The position numbers and the translations under genes are program-made. Shown one piece after another: positions 19,301 to 27,800 of a stretch of DNA of 64,000 nt. Source of the DNA: DSWT01 sp035420085 (GTDB taxonomy: Bacteria > Chloroflexota > Anaerolineae > B4-G1 > SLSP01). Each line of letters opens with the position of its first letter. Within the stretch, counting starts at the first letter, position 1. Below the pieces are notes generated by a model. The model did no database searches and was not told the DNA's origin. It saw nothing but the letters and a program-made list of their open reading frames with translations. Location of the stretch: assembly GCA_035420085.1 (NCBI GenBank), contig DAOLUH010000023.1:15947-79946 (forward strand), read 5' to 3'.

Positions 19301-22300
19301 TTCTGTACCCTATGCGCCGATTGCCGCCCTCTACGACAACGGCCCCCTGGTGAACAGCCCTGGGACCGGCGCCGGCGGCGCGGACGAGAGCATGTTGCAG
19401 AATGTCAGCCTGGGGATGGGCACGTATGGCTTCGGCCATCAGTCGCTTTACGGCTACCGCGTTGCCGATGACTTTACGGTGACTGGCGGCGGCTGGTACG
19501 TGGACACCATCACCTTCTTTGCTTATCAGACCGGCTCCGGGTTGGTTTCGACCATCTCGGCGGTCAATCTGCAGATCTGGAATGGCGTTCCCGGTGCGCC
19601 GGGCAGCGTGGTTGTCTTCGGCGATACGACGACCAACCGCCTGGTCAACACCACCTGGTCGGGCATCTACCGGGTGATGGAGACCACTTCTGGCAACACA
19701 GATCGCCCGATCATGGCGAACACCGTCAAGGTCGGGGTGATGTTGCCGCCGGGCACCTACTGGCTCGACTGGCAGTCCGACGGCACGTTGAGTTCCGGCC
19801 CGTGGGCGCCGCCCGTGACCATCAACGGGCAGGCCACCACCGGCAACGCGCTGCAATATCTGGGCGCGTGGGGCGCGGTGCTGGATAACGGGACCGGCAC
19901 ACAGCAGGACTTCCCCTTCATCATCGCTGGTCAGGATGCGCCGTGGCTCTTCGAGATCCCGGACGCCGGCACGGTTCTGGCCGGCGGACAGGCCGTGGTG
20001 GACATCCTGATGGATGCCGATTACGTCCAGGAACCGGGCGAGTACTACGGGATGATCTTGTTGGCGACAACGGACGCGGGTCTGGCGGCGGCTGCTTACC
20101 CGGCCACGCTGACCGTCACGCTACCCGACACCTTCGGGCGGATTACCGGCGTCGTTCAGGGTCTTGGCCCGTGCGACGATGCGTCATCAGCTGTACCGCT
20201 GGAAGGCGCGGAAGTTACGGTTGAGAGCGCGACGCGCACCTGGACACTATTCACTGACGCCAATGGCGGCTATAGCCTCTGGCTTGACGAGGCGCACAGC
20301 CCCGTCACCATCACGGTGAACGCGGCTGGTTACGTCGCGGCGAGCGTTACGGATGTTCCGGTCGTCGCTGAACAAACGACGACACAGAACTTCGGTCTGA
20401 GTCCTGAAGCGCCGTGCATGAGTGTTGCCCCGACCAGCATCCACGAGACCGTCACGCTGGGCGACAGCGCGACCGTCCCGATGACGATCGGCAACACCGG
20501 CGCGGACGATCTCAACTGGGCGATCTCTGAGACGGGCGGCGGCTACACGGCGTTGCGCCCTGCGCCGGCCGGCTTCGCTCAGGCAGGCCCAGTTCCGGCG
20601 CTGGCGGCGACCACCGTATCGCCGGCGAGCACCATCGTCGTGGCTCCGCAACCGGCGGCAGTGAACGCCTCCGTGTTGTGGGATCAACCGGTGAGCGCCA
20701 GCGATACCAACGCTTACGCTAACCAGGACTTTGAGACCGTCAATGACGCCTACGACATCTTCATCGCCGACGATTTTGTCAATGGCGACGCGTGGAACAT
20801 CAGCACGATCTTCGTCCCCGGCGGTTTGTGGAACGGGGGCAGCTCGTTGATGAACGCCACGACGCTCAACTGGCAAATCTACGCGGACGCTGGCGGAAAG
20901 CCCGCGGGCGACCCGTGGGGCAACGGCGCAGCGCCGGTCTGGGCTGTGTCGCTGGTGCCGAACGATCCGCAGGTCGTCATTAGCATGGGCACGGATGGGT
21001 TGATGGGCAATGCCACCGTCAATCTGAACGTACCGGCGCTGGTCCCGGCGGGGCACTGGTGGCTGGTCTTCTATCCGAGCATGGCGTTTAGCTCTGGCGG
21101 GCAATTCGGACGGCAATGGTCCGACACCACCAACGGCGCTGTGGCCCAGGTCGTCAACCCGGGCGGCGGATTCGGCTTCTCGACCACCTGGAGTTCTGCG
21201 CAGGCAGCGTGGGGAGTGCCGCTGCAAGATTTCGCTTTCCGGCTGGAAGGCGAGATCGCGGATGTCCCGTGGCTCTTCGAGGATCCTGAATCGGGGATGA
21301 CACCGGCGGGCGACACCTCGGCAGTCACGATCACCCTGGACGCCGGCGTGCCGGAAGTCGTCCAACCGGGCGACTACTTCGCCACGCTCAAAGTCAAGGG
21401 CGACAATGCGACCGTCGAAGTGCCCGTCACGATGACCGTCGAGCCGCCCGACACGTGGGGCAAGCTCACCGGCCTGGTGCAAAGCCTCGGCTACTGCGAC
21501 GCTATGACGACGCCGCTGCAAGGCGCGGTGGTGTACGTCGAAAGCGGTGTCACAGAGCTGGTCACTTACACCGTGGATACGGTCGTGTACGAACAGGACT
21601 TCGAGAGCAGCGACGGCGGTTTCACCCATTCCGGCACGTATGACGAATGGGAATGGGGCGCTCCTGCCTCCTACTGGCCTTACGGCTGCGGCTCCGGCGG
21701 TCTGTGCTGGGGCACCGATCTGGACAGCGACTACGAGAACTACGCCGATCAGACGTTGCTCTCACCGGTGATTGACCTGAGCGGAGTAGCGCCGGGTAGT
21801 CCCCTGACCGCCGCCTGGCAACATGCCTGGTGGGTGGAGAGCTGCTGCGACCATGTCTACGCCGAAGTTAGCATCAACGGCGGCGCGTGGACGCAGATGT
21901 GGAGCAATCCGAACGGCCAGGGCAGTTGGGCCGAAAAGACCTATGACGTCTCGGCGGCTGCGGGCGGTACGGTGCAGTTCCGCTGGCGGTTGGCGAGTGA
22001 TGTCTCGGTCGTTTACGCTGGCTACTTCGTTGATGCGCTGCGCATCACCACTCCGGTCGAAGTCAGCGAGTGGCGTCCGGTCAACTGGACGCTGACCACC
22101 GGCGCCGATGGCAAGTACGGCTGGTGGTTCGACTCGGCCTTCAGCCCGTTCACCGTCACCATCTCCCACGAGGGCGGGCACGAGGCGCTGGTCTTCACCG
22201 ATGTCGCTGTGACCGGCGAGTCCATCACGACGCTGAACGCCAACCTGCACTGGCTACAACCGTGCATGTCGGTCGCGCCGGATGCGCTGACCTTCAACGT

Positions 22301-24257
22301 GCCGATGGGGAGCGCGACCACGGTGGCGCTCAACATGGCGAACGGAGGCGCGGCGACCGGCTCGTTCTTGCTCAACGAATGGAACGTCGGCTTTGAGATG
22401 CTCGGCCCGTTGGCATCTGGCGGCCCGGATAACTTCGGTTACCAGTACGCCGACTCCAACGCGGTCGGTTGGGGGCCGGTCTACGGCTTTGTGGACATCT
22501 CGGCGGTAGGGAAGTCGCTGACGTTGGGCGACAATGACTACGCCGCAGCACCCATCGGCTTCGACTTCAAGTTCTACGGCGCCAACGCGGTCAACCCCAA
22601 CGCTTACGATACCGTCTTCGTCGGCAGCAACGGCTTCCTCTCCTTCGGTGTGGGGTCTACCGACCTCAGCCCCGATCCGGTGTTACCCAACCCGACGCTG
22701 CCCAACAACCTCATCGCCGCGGCCTGGGCTGATCTGGTGCCGGGTACTGTCTACTACCAGAGCTTCGCGCAATGCCCGTACAACCCGGCAGGGACCACCG
22801 TGGACGCCTGCTTCATCGTGCAGTATACCAACTTCACGCATAAAGATGGCAGTCCCGCGGGTACCTGGGAAGTCATCCTCTTCCGCTCCGGCAGCATCCT
22901 GATGCAGTACGCGGACGTGAACGCGCCCAATGCGACCACCGGTATCGAAGGCCCGCTCGGCCTCGACGGTCTCACCTACGGGCCAACCCTGGCGAACAAG
23001 CTGGCGGTCTGCTTCGCCTATCCGGGCGAGTGGCTTGATTGTCAGTCTACGCAGGTGCCGTGGCTGGCGACCAACCTCACCGAGGGTAACATCGCGGCTT
23101 ACGGTACTCAGGCGGTTCAGGTGACGTTGGACGCGCGCGTACCGGAAGTCTCCGCGCCGGGAACCTACCGGGCTGAACTCTGGCTGATGACCAACGATCC
23201 TCACCAGGAGTTCACCAGCATCCCGGTGACGATGATCGTAGCGCAGCCGGAGACACTGACGAAGCTCGAAGGCGTGGTGACCGGTTGGTCGCAGTGCGAT
23301 GCCGTCAGCCAGACGCTGGCCGGCGCGCAAGTAGCGATTGCGACCAGCTCCGGCGAGAGCTTTGTACTCAGCACCGACGCCACTGGCGCTTATGCGGTTT
23401 GGCTCCAGAACGGCGACACCTATACCCTGACCGTCTCCAGCGCGGGATACGTGCCGGTGACAGTGAGTGGGATGGCGGAAACGGTGATGTTGCCGCGCAA
23501 CGTCGCGCTGCGGGCGGATGTACCGTGCATCAACCTGTCTCCTGTCAGCTACGACGTGACGCTCCCGAAGGATCGCACCGCTACGCGCGCCTTCACCATC
23601 CAGAACACCGGCGCAGGCGACTTCGCCTTCAGCAACATCCTCGGCTCCAGCCTGTGGCTGTCGGTACAGCCTAAGGTCGGCGTCGTGCCGGCGGGGAGCA
23701 GCGTGCCGGTGACGGTGACGTTCGATGCGACCGGCCTGGTCGCTGGCGATGTCTACTCCACCGTGCTGGAAGTCGTGCATGCCAACCCTGCAGTGGCGCG
23801 TCTCTTCGTGCGCCCGGTGCGGTTGACGGTGCTCGACACCCCGCAGTTGATCGTGGATGTCGTCAAGACGGCGTCTCCGGCGGATATGGTCTTGCCCGGC
23901 GGTCTGATCACCTATACCGTGACCATCACGAATAGCTATGATCGTCCGCTGGACCTGGCGGCGACCGATCCAATCCCAGTCAACACCACCTACATCCTGG
24001 CGAGCGTCACCGGCGGCGCAAGTGTGCTGGATCCGCCCGCCAATACGGTGGTCTGGAACGGGACGCTGGCGGCCAACGCGAGCGCGACCTTCGGCTACGT
24101 CGTGCGCGTGGGCGCGGATGTGGCCCGCGGCACGCTAATCACCAACACGGTGACGGTAGCCACGGACAGCCTGACATTCAGTGATGATGTCGTTGTCCTC
24201 GTCGGACCGCTGCGACAGTACATCTACCTGCCGCTTGTTCTGCGCAACGCGCAGTAA
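10386..24257 (+). CDS. Giant secreted subtilase with seven-module repeat scaffold and YLP C-terminal tail
   Basis: A 4623-residue exported protein. The start is ATG 10386, six bases after AGGAGG, followed by a signal peptide ending near VQAAP. A propeptide-like segment (about 60-150) precedes an S8 peptidase domain with the triad D195 (SIDTG), H241 (GHGSH) and S436 (GTSMSAPH). Then come carboxypeptidase-regulatory-like beta domains, a jelly-roll anchor-type domain (about 700-860), a propeller-like stretch (about 1042-1268), and seven modules of about 440-600 residues. Each module has a PWL..P segment with FDA and PVTMTV, a [ST]WGK-G-V-GLG-C regulatory-like domain, and a different cargo domain. 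Cargo includes a GATase-like domain (about 1520-1745) and anchor domains. A DUF11-like domain precedes the tail YIYLPLVLRNAQ. It is likely an exoprotease tethered to the surface; the role of the modules is inference. Confidence 0.9.
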   Translation: MQTKWFNLLVLLSLILGLVPLTAVQAAPETAPIAQPAAQEPPNIEVEAALQSQLAADETTGYLIYFREKPDLSPAYEMDWIERGRFVANALNQAALSSQANVRAYLDAQGVKYKAFWIENVISVESSNRATFDGLMNFPEIEVIRERRQLGVIEPEQVMAPSAPQAVEPNIAHVGADQVWAQGYNGAGVVVASIDTGVRYTHDALVNHYRGNLGGGTFDHNYNWWDPYGDHPTTPGDDNGHGSHTMGTMVGDDGGANQIGMAPGAKWMACRGCNTSSCGGDELLECAQFFAAPWDLNKANANPDKRPNVINNSWGDCGQTYDPWYQDVVDAWHAMGIYPVFSNGNASNCGYPSPPGLNTVGNPARYGNVTGVGSTGRDNGQYAPHSNWGPTDNPDTVNPHPGWADLKPQVLAPGVNIRSSVNTGDSAYQGGWSGTSMSAPHVTGLIALMWSAAPCLVGDYATTENIIENTATPIPYDDGTGSGAHVPNYAAGWGEINALAAVLAAAGECGDSAIAGQVTAAGVPVAGALVKATNPTAERKTTTNAQGNYAMTVFSGTYTLQASRYGYKTAVIPNVVATTGTTKTQNIALTAAQKYEVSGKVTDATTGWPLYAHISITGDPVNPLAPDNSVWTDPATGEYSVMLAEDITYTFKVEAWVAGYDAATGPVGPLTQDTTANFALQANMATCTAPGYYFSGGLMANFEDKTFPPAGWTVVNNGGSCTWQSGAIANYGNNTGGDGNYADANSDACGSGTSMNTDLISPPFDTSGLAQVNLSFAYDYNNYTSGEVAAVDVSRDNGATWTNVVRWTTDQRGPATFSQNVTTMLAGSTQARVRFHYYAPSWDWWWQVDNVVLGNPVCNAPTDGGLVVGNVYDANYPTVALNGATVVNDAGYETTAAPTPLDNAVDDAFYTLFAPAGATSFTASVKGGYAPASATITVPDGDAVEHDFFLPAGLLSATPTGLGVTVELGYTAARTLTLVNTGGASAAFELKEKSGRFAPIHIAAYTGSVPPADAPVSTGLAPQGTAPTAAPESPAAPLVNAAPAYAIDLFTGNLVAFMSDTPGTWTVIGNTGIGGPFAGDFLNGDFSLMYVLDYDTNRFYLVDTTTAVATVVGTSAPLSGHVWTGMTGSVDGTLYAASTNGSQSYLYTIDPETGAVTVVGEITNAPVIIDIAINADGDMYGVEIMNDVLMSIDPETGAGAVIGSLGFNASYAQGMDFEEESGVLYLAAFNVGTFQGELRIADTETGNTALVGGFPGGVEVDCLSFATGGSADVPWLTETPVAGSVSAGGSTAIAVNFDAAYVDQPGEYHADLIVKNDTPYGKFSVPVTMTVTPPQSWGKIKGTVIGLGACDANPAPLAEATVMVESITTGQTWLLETGDDGVYQLWLDQAHSPLVVTVTAPDYYGQQTGVIVRQGQTTLVDFNLRLLKPCLSNNPPSFDVTLPMGDNTSRLLTLSNTGAGMAEYELLEIVGGFIPMRTTTSYVEYLPMPAAPNGPVNTIHNGALSNAEPRAPYTYYSGAPQAVSIIAYADDDQHNPTAVETALQALGLSYTFYGNDSSGANLSAFVSAVQGGGWDLVIYAADSWALIDASDYQAVANHVAAGGMAVAQSWAIGYDAAHQNHVLWSLLGGSYGGWLTSPASLYWWNPAHPIFSGVPEFTNLNNLGYLAYGARMNLLGDPATGLGGFATTPTNGQAGVILSNADRTIYKGLTDNLNSADADSDGAWDAAEWWTNAVNYILNPGMFGGGIPWLTETPISGTIAADTNAVVDLTFDAGVPETMQPGTYYGQLKVSSNAANEVANVPVTLTVTPPATWGKIAGTVTGLGYCDSETPVPLEGATVYIATATGLLWELTTDANGQYAFWLDAAHGPVNITVEADGHVGQVFNAVPVTAGQTTTRDAALRWAQPCLAVDPALFDVTVTLGDSTTLPLSLINQGAGAADFNLVEVDGGMLPSRLNATATRPAARSFLVTLPEGAPQSLMGYVASGSPAPETPAVASGAPTGAVQGVQFYYNRGAFNADYPGLPVEGYENGTMPAGSLDSIAHPLDEFSDNAYFDPGDILPGIQFWATNDHYGDELVVLGVNFMGNPSKTAAANYFADSFHIVFNPPVLATGMDLQEFLGGYSCQVDVYDADGVLLGSDVTACNEAGVFWGVASDSSFIGEVVITSLAGGAQGADNIAFGGSLPEIPWLSENPEAGTVDPDSTSDVDLTFDAGVPEVAQPGTYFGTLAVNSNDPVNDKIVVPVTMTVVPPASWGKLLGTVTGMGYCDADPHPLAGAEVYVESWMTHTTTVMGTLMAEDFEGSNGGYTHSGTYDEWGWGAPTAWPYGCASGSLCWGTDLASNYENYADQTLFSPVIDLSGVAAGPLAVAWQQAWSTESGFDYAYAEVSINGGGWTQMWTGNGTNNNWTEMTYDISGAAGGTVQFRWRLTSDSSVTYPGYYVDNVRILGPVETVEPVNWQLTTDVSGTYQVWIDEMYSPVTITVAYPDYQKGEAIAVITGGNTVTQDFDLRMLKPCVQVNPSALSAELELGTTASTVMTLTNIGAVDTDWTLAEENLGAPTVTPPGVVLLFTEAFEGAFPPAGWTRLDNAGSCDWESSATTGYTNQTGGTGLFADANSDWCGTGMNVELWTPAIDLSTATAPVLSFQSDFNDYGGADDGYVDISTDGGAAWTNLLHYDGVDVRGPRLEQIDLSAYAGQPNVIIRFHYVAPAWDWYWQVDDVQIADVDPVVWLAENPTSGNLAADTGVQAVDVDFDATVVNQPGDYVANLWVNSDDPYAPAIVPVTMTVTPPASWGQLLGTVYSLGRCEAEMNPLAGAEVVIWDDMATAVVTLTTGASGAYSYWLPNGEYTVTVTAADHVAAAPAVVDVPASGAVVQDFSLVWIGPCLTVETVEYHLTLPMGISDTLPMTLTNDGLGDANFALSDIHVGFVPSGLQMVQRFAPAYPAVSNGEAAELVGAEAPKGEILTPSPLAQTSVPYAPIAALYDNGPLVNSPGTGAGGADESMLQNVSLGMGTYGFGHQSLYGYRVADDFTVTGGGWYVDTITFFAYQTGSGLVSTISAVNLQIWNGVPGAPGSVVVFGDTTTNRLVNTTWSGIYRVMETTSGNTDRPIMANTVKVGVMLPPGTYWLDWQSDGTLSSGPWAPPVTINGQATTGNALQYLGAWGAVLDNGTGTQQDFPFIIAGQDAPWLFEIPDAGTVLAGGQAVVDILMDADYVQEPGEYYGMILLATTDAGLAAAAYPATLTVTLPDTFGRITGVVQGLGPCDDASSAVPLEGAEVTVESATRTWTLFTDANGGYSLWLDEAHSPVTITVNAAGYVAASVTDVPVVAEQTTTQNFGLSPEAPCMSVAPTSIHETVTLGDSATVPMTIGNTGADDLNWAISETGGGYTALRPAPAGFAQAGPVPALAATTVSPASTIVVAPQPAAVNASVLWDQPVSASDTNAYANQDFETVNDAYDIFIADDFVNGDAWNISTIFVPGGLWNGGSSLMNATTLNWQIYADAGGKPAGDPWGNGAAPVWAVSLVPNDPQVVISMGTDGLMGNATVNLNVPALVPAGHWWLVFYPSMAFSSGGQFGRQWSDTTNGAVAQVVNPGGGFGFSTTWSSAQAAWGVPLQDFAFRLEGEIADVPWLFEDPESGMTPAGDTSAVTITLDAGVPEVVQPGDYFATLKVKGDNATVEVPVTMTVEPPDTWGKLTGLVQSLGYCDAMTTPLQGAVVYVESGVTELVTYTVDTVVYEQDFESSDGGFTHSGTYDEWEWGAPASYWPYGCGSGGLCWGTDLDSDYENYADQTLLSPVIDLSGVAPGSPLTAAWQHAWWVESCCDHVYAEVSINGGAWTQMWSNPNGQGSWAEKTYDVSAAAGGTVQFRWRLASDVSVVYAGYFVDALRITTPVEVSEWRPVNWTLTTGADGKYGWWFDSAFSPFTVTISHEGGHEALVFTDVAVTGESITTLNANLHWLQPCMSVAPDALTFNVPMGSATTVALNMANGGAATGSFLLNEWNVGFEMLGPLASGGPDNFGYQYADSNAVGWGPVYGFVDISAVGKSLTLGDNDYAAAPIGFDFKFYGANAVNPNAYDTVFVGSNGFLSFGVGSTDLSPDPVLPNPTLPNNLIAAAWADLVPGTVYYQSFAQCPYNPAGTTVDACFIVQYTNFTHKDGSPAGTWEVILFRSGSILMQYADVNAPNATTGIEGPLGLDGLTYGPTLANKLAVCFAYPGEWLDCQSTQVPWLATNLTEGNIAAYGTQAVQVTLDARVPEVSAPGTYRAELWLMTNDPHQEFTSIPVTMIVAQPETLTKLEGVVTGWSQCDAVSQTLAGAQVAIATSSGESFVLSTDATGAYAVWLQNGDTYTLTVSSAGYVPVTVSGMAETVMLPRNVALRADVPCINLSPVSYDVTLPKDRTATRAFTIQNTGAGDFAFSNILGSSLWLSVQPKVGVVPAGSSVPVTVTFDATGLVAGDVYSTVLEVVHANPAVARLFVRPVRLTVLDTPQLIVDVVKTASPADMVLPGGLITYTVTITNSYDRPLDLAATDPIPVNTTYILASVTGGASVLDPPANTVVWNGTLAANASATFGYVVRVGADVARGTLITNTVTVATDSLTFSDDVVVLVGPLRQYIYLPLVLRNAQ
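14200..23560 (+). repeat. Seven divergent protein modules in the giant subtilase
   Basis: The conserved core WGK(I/L)xGxVxGLGxCD recurs near nucleotides 14390, 15815, 17138, 18750, 20122, 21450 and 23250, corresponding to residues about 1335, 1810, 2251, 2788, 3246, 3689 and 4289. Each core is preceded by a PVTMTVxPP strand and followed by a TTDxxGxYxxWLDxAHSPVTITV-type segment and a PC..V.P strand. The fourth, fifth and seventh cores have drifted (WGQ, FGR, LTK). Confidence 0.85.
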
Positions 24258-24280
24258 GTTGTAGCGTGCAGCTTCTCTCT

Positions 24281-24311
24281 GAGGGCCATCAGGGCTACCC
24301 TGGTGGCCCTC
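24281..24311 (+). terminator. Hairpin terminator after the giant subtilase gene
   Basis: GAGGGCCATCAGGG (24281-24294) and CCCTGGTGGCCCTC (24298-24311) form a 14-bp stem with one G-T wobble and a 3-base loop, 24 bases past the stop. The following ATTCTG is only weakly T-rich. Confidence 0.65.
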
Positions 24312-24379
24312 ATTCTGTAGAAACCGCACGAACACGCAAAACGCAGGAATTAGTTTGGTACTGTGTATGCCGTGATTAT

Positions 24380-24425
24380 ACCGACTGAAGTCGGTGTGTA
24401 CGTGTACGTACCGGCTTCAGCCGGT
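24380..24425. repeat. Pair of ACCGRCT-type intergenic palindromes
   Basis: ACCGACTGAAGTCGGT (24380-24395) and ACCGGCTTCAGCCGGT (24410-24425) are two related 16-base palindromes, 14 bases apart, in the 550-base gap between two exoprotein genes. The rest of the gap up to 24484 holds no gene. Confidence 0.7.
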
Positions 24426-24484
24426 GTTCCCCGGCGCAAACGATGATCGGTGGACTTGACGCGGCTCAATGGTGTTGCTGCGCA

Positions 24485-24714
24485 GGCGCAGCTGGGCCGC
24501 CATAGCCCGTTCCCAAGACGGGAACGGGAGCGTTGTAACTATGCTCTGCACCCCCGTCTCGGGGGCGCGGAAGGCGCAGCTGGGCCGCCATAGCCCGTTC
24601 CCGAGACGGGAACGGGAGCGTTGTAACTATGCTCTGCGCCCCCGTCTCGGGGGCGCGGAAGGCGCGGGCTGGGCCGCCACAGCCCGTTCCCAAGACGGGA
24701 ACGGGAGCGTTGCG
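24485..24714. repeat. 88-bp tandem repeat with two hairpins per unit (2.6 copies)
   Basis: Units begin at 24485, 24573 and 24661 (GGCGCRGSTGGGCCGCC-type start) and differ at a few bases. Each complete unit contains CCCGTTCCC-5-GGGAACGGG and GCGCCCCCG-3-CGGGGGCGC, both able to form strong hairpins; the third unit stops after the first hairpin. Small reading frames through it are not credible genes. No spacers, so it is not CRISPR. Confidence 0.9.
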
Positions 24715-24745
24715 GTGTTAATTTTGCCGCAATGCTAAAAAATAG

Positions 24746-24774
24746 TTGGACTTCATGCCGCTCAATGGTATAGT
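24746..24774 (+). promoter_or_regulatory. Sigma70-type promoter for the 1803-residue exoprotein
   Basis: TTGGAC (24746-24751) and TATAGT (24769-24774) are 17 bases apart, 36 bases before the start codon. A near-copy of this segment (TGGACTTGACGC...) lies at about 24451-24477 on the other side of the 88-bp repeats, without a good -10 box. Confidence 0.6.
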
Positions 24775-24809
24775 CCATGCATATTTCGAATGTGGAATAG
24801 AAAGGAAGT

Positions 24810-27800
24810 ATGATGTTCACAAAGAAAAATCTATGGATTTCGCTGTTATTTGTTGCGTTGCTCGTGGCGTCAGTCTTGCCGCTGCGTGCAGCGCGCGCGG
24901 CTGACATCGTTGCTCCTCCATCCCCTTTGACGCCTACGGTGGGCTACGTTGCGCGGATGGACGTCTCTCCGGCGCTGCGGGATATGCCCGCTCTGGCAGT
25001 AGATGGCAGCCAGCCAACGATAGACCGGGGATTGCGTCTGCCTAAAATTCTCCAATCGAGCAGTCTGGAAATGCCAGACCCTGTCCGGCAAAGTGTGACC
25101 GGCCCCACCGCGATGCCTGCGCCGCTCACCAGCTTCAATGGCCTGGGCAACATCAACGGCGTCCATCCGCCCGATACCCAGGGCGACATCGGCTACGACC
25201 CGGCGACCGGGAAGAAGTACTACGTGCAGTGGGTGAACCTCTCTTTTGCCATCTGGGATGTCACCGGAACGCCGACGCAGGTGTACGGCCCGGTCAACGG
25301 GAATACCCTCTGGCAGGGCTTCGGCGGCGTGTGCGAGTCCACCAACCACGGTGATCCGATCACCCTGTACGATACGCTTGCCAACCGCTGGCTGATGAGC
25401 CAGTTCTCGATCAACGGCCCCTATTATCAGTGCATCGCCATCTCCCAGACAGCGGACCCGACCGGCGCGTGGTATCGTTACGCTTTCCAGGTGAGCGCCA
25501 CCAAGATGAACGATTACCCGCACTTTGGCGTCTGGCCCGATGGGTATTATATGACGGTGAACCAGTTCACCGGCGGCAGCTCGTGGGGTGGGGCCGGCGT
25601 CTTCGTCTTCCAACGCAGCAAGATGCTCGTCGGCGATCCGACGGCGACGTTCCAGTACTTCGACCTCTACGCGGTGAACTCCAATTTTGGCGGAATGTTG
25701 CCGGCTGATCTGGATGGCAGCACGTTGCCGCCGGCCGGCGCGCCCAACTATTTCGCCGAAGTGGACGACAGCACGTGGATCGGACCAAACGATGCGATGC
25801 GCATCTGGAAGTTCCACGTGGACTGGACCAATCCCAATAACACCACATTTGGCCTCAATGGACAACCCAACGCCATTTTGCCGGTGGCGGAATGGGTGCC
25901 GCTGTGCACCAGCACGCGCGCCTGCATCCCACAGCCGGGCACAACGGTGAAGCTGGATGCCATCGGCGACCGGTTGATGTACCGGCTGGCCTACCGCAAC
26001 TTCGGCGATCATGAGGCGTTGGTGGTCAATCACACCGTCAACGCCGGCAGCAACCTGGCTGGCGTGCGCTGGTACGAAGTGCGCGATCCCGGCGGGACGC
26101 CCGTAATTTACCAGCAGGGCACGTATGCGCCCGATTCAACGCACCGTTGGATGGGCAGCGTGGCGATGGACAGCCAGGGCAACATGGCGCTCGGTTACAG
26201 CGCCTCCAGCAGCAGCGTCTACCCCTCCGTGCGCTACACCGGACGGCTGGCGAACGATCCCCTGGGCACGATGCCACAGGGCGAAGCCTCGTTAGTCGTC
26301 GGCAGCGGCTACCAGACCAGCCAGTACAACCGCTGGGGCGATTACAGCATGATGAGCATTGATCCGGTGGATGATTGCACCTTCTGGTACACACAGGAGT
26401 ATATGGCGTCGTCCGGGTATGCGCCGTGGTCTACGCGCATCGGCTCTTTCCGCTTCCCGAACTGTCTGGGGACTGCGCCAGGTACGCTGCGCGGCCTCGT
26501 GCGCAACGCGGCGACGCTGGCGCCGATCAGCAACGCGACGGTGGAATCCGTCTCGGCGGCGGGCGACGTGGAGGCGACCACGAGCGGCGCGGACGGCGGC
26601 TATGCGCTGCTCCTCGATCCCGGCGTGTATACGGTGACAGCCCGCGCCTATGGTTATTTCCCCTACACGCGAACGGGCGTTGAAGTGAACAGCGCCGCGA
26701 CCACCACGCTCAATCTGCCTTTGTCGCCCGCGCCCACTTACGTTGTCTCCGGGACTGTCACCGATGCGCTGACCGGTTGGCCGCTCTATGCGCGTATCAA
26801 GGTGAAAGGCAGTCCCTTCAACCCACCCGCGCCCAATGATGCCGTGTGGACCGATCCGGTCAGCGGACGCTACAGCCTCACGCTGGCAGCGGGGATCACC
26901 TACACCTTCGAGGTGCAGGCGTGGGTCGCTGGCTACCTGCCGGCCAGCATTGCGCTCGGCCCGCTGACCGCTGCTGTGACGCGCGATGTGGCGTTGTCGG
27001 CGGATATGACAGCCTGTACTGCGCCGGGTTACGTCGCCAATCGCATCGGAACGACGGAATCTTTCGACGCCGGCGCTTTGCCGGCCGGTTGGGCGGTGGA
27101 TGACATCGCCCGCACCAACGTGGTGTGGCGTTTTGACGACCCCAAGCCGCGCGGCAATCTGACCGGCGGAAAAGGCCCCTTCGCCATCGTTGATAGCGAC
27201 TACGCCGGCGCGAAAAATGTGGATACCATCTTGCGTTCACCGGCGCTGGATTTGTCCGCTATGACGACGGTGATGCTGGAATTCAAGTACGACTTCCGCT
27301 GGTACTCCTATGGCTTGAGCGAAGTCGCCGACGTGGACGTGAGCAACAACGGCGGGACGACCTGGAACAACGTCTGGCGGCGCAGCGGCGCGAACGACCG
27401 CGGCCCCAAGACCGCGCGCGTCAACCTCACCGCGCTGGCGGCGGGCCGCCCCGACGTGCGCGTGCGCTTCCACTACTACAACGCCAACTACGAATGGTGG
27501 TGGCAGGTGGATGACGTATTCGTCGGCATGTTTGAGTGCGTCCCCACGGCCGGCGGCCTGGTGGTGGGCGGAATTGTGGACGCCAACACCGGCGCGGCAG
27601 TGGCGGCAGCGGTCGCCAATGACGCGGGTTACGCGACGACCGCCAGCGCGACCTCTTCCCCTGGCACGGACGCGTTCTACACCCTGTTTGCCCCGGCCGG
27701 AACGCGCGTCCTGACGGCGACGGCGACTGGCTATGGCCCGGCTGTGGTCACGGCGACGGTGCTGAACGGCGCGGTGACGATGCGCAACATCACCCTCGCT

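Noticed and set aside
24213..24257. LPXTG or PEP-CTERM sorting signal
   Set aside because: No LPXTG motif, no following transmembrane helix, and no PEP-CTERM pattern; the YLP tail is different.
24485..24714. Possible CRISPR array
   Set aside because: The 88-base units are contiguous with no unique spacers, and no cas genes are near.
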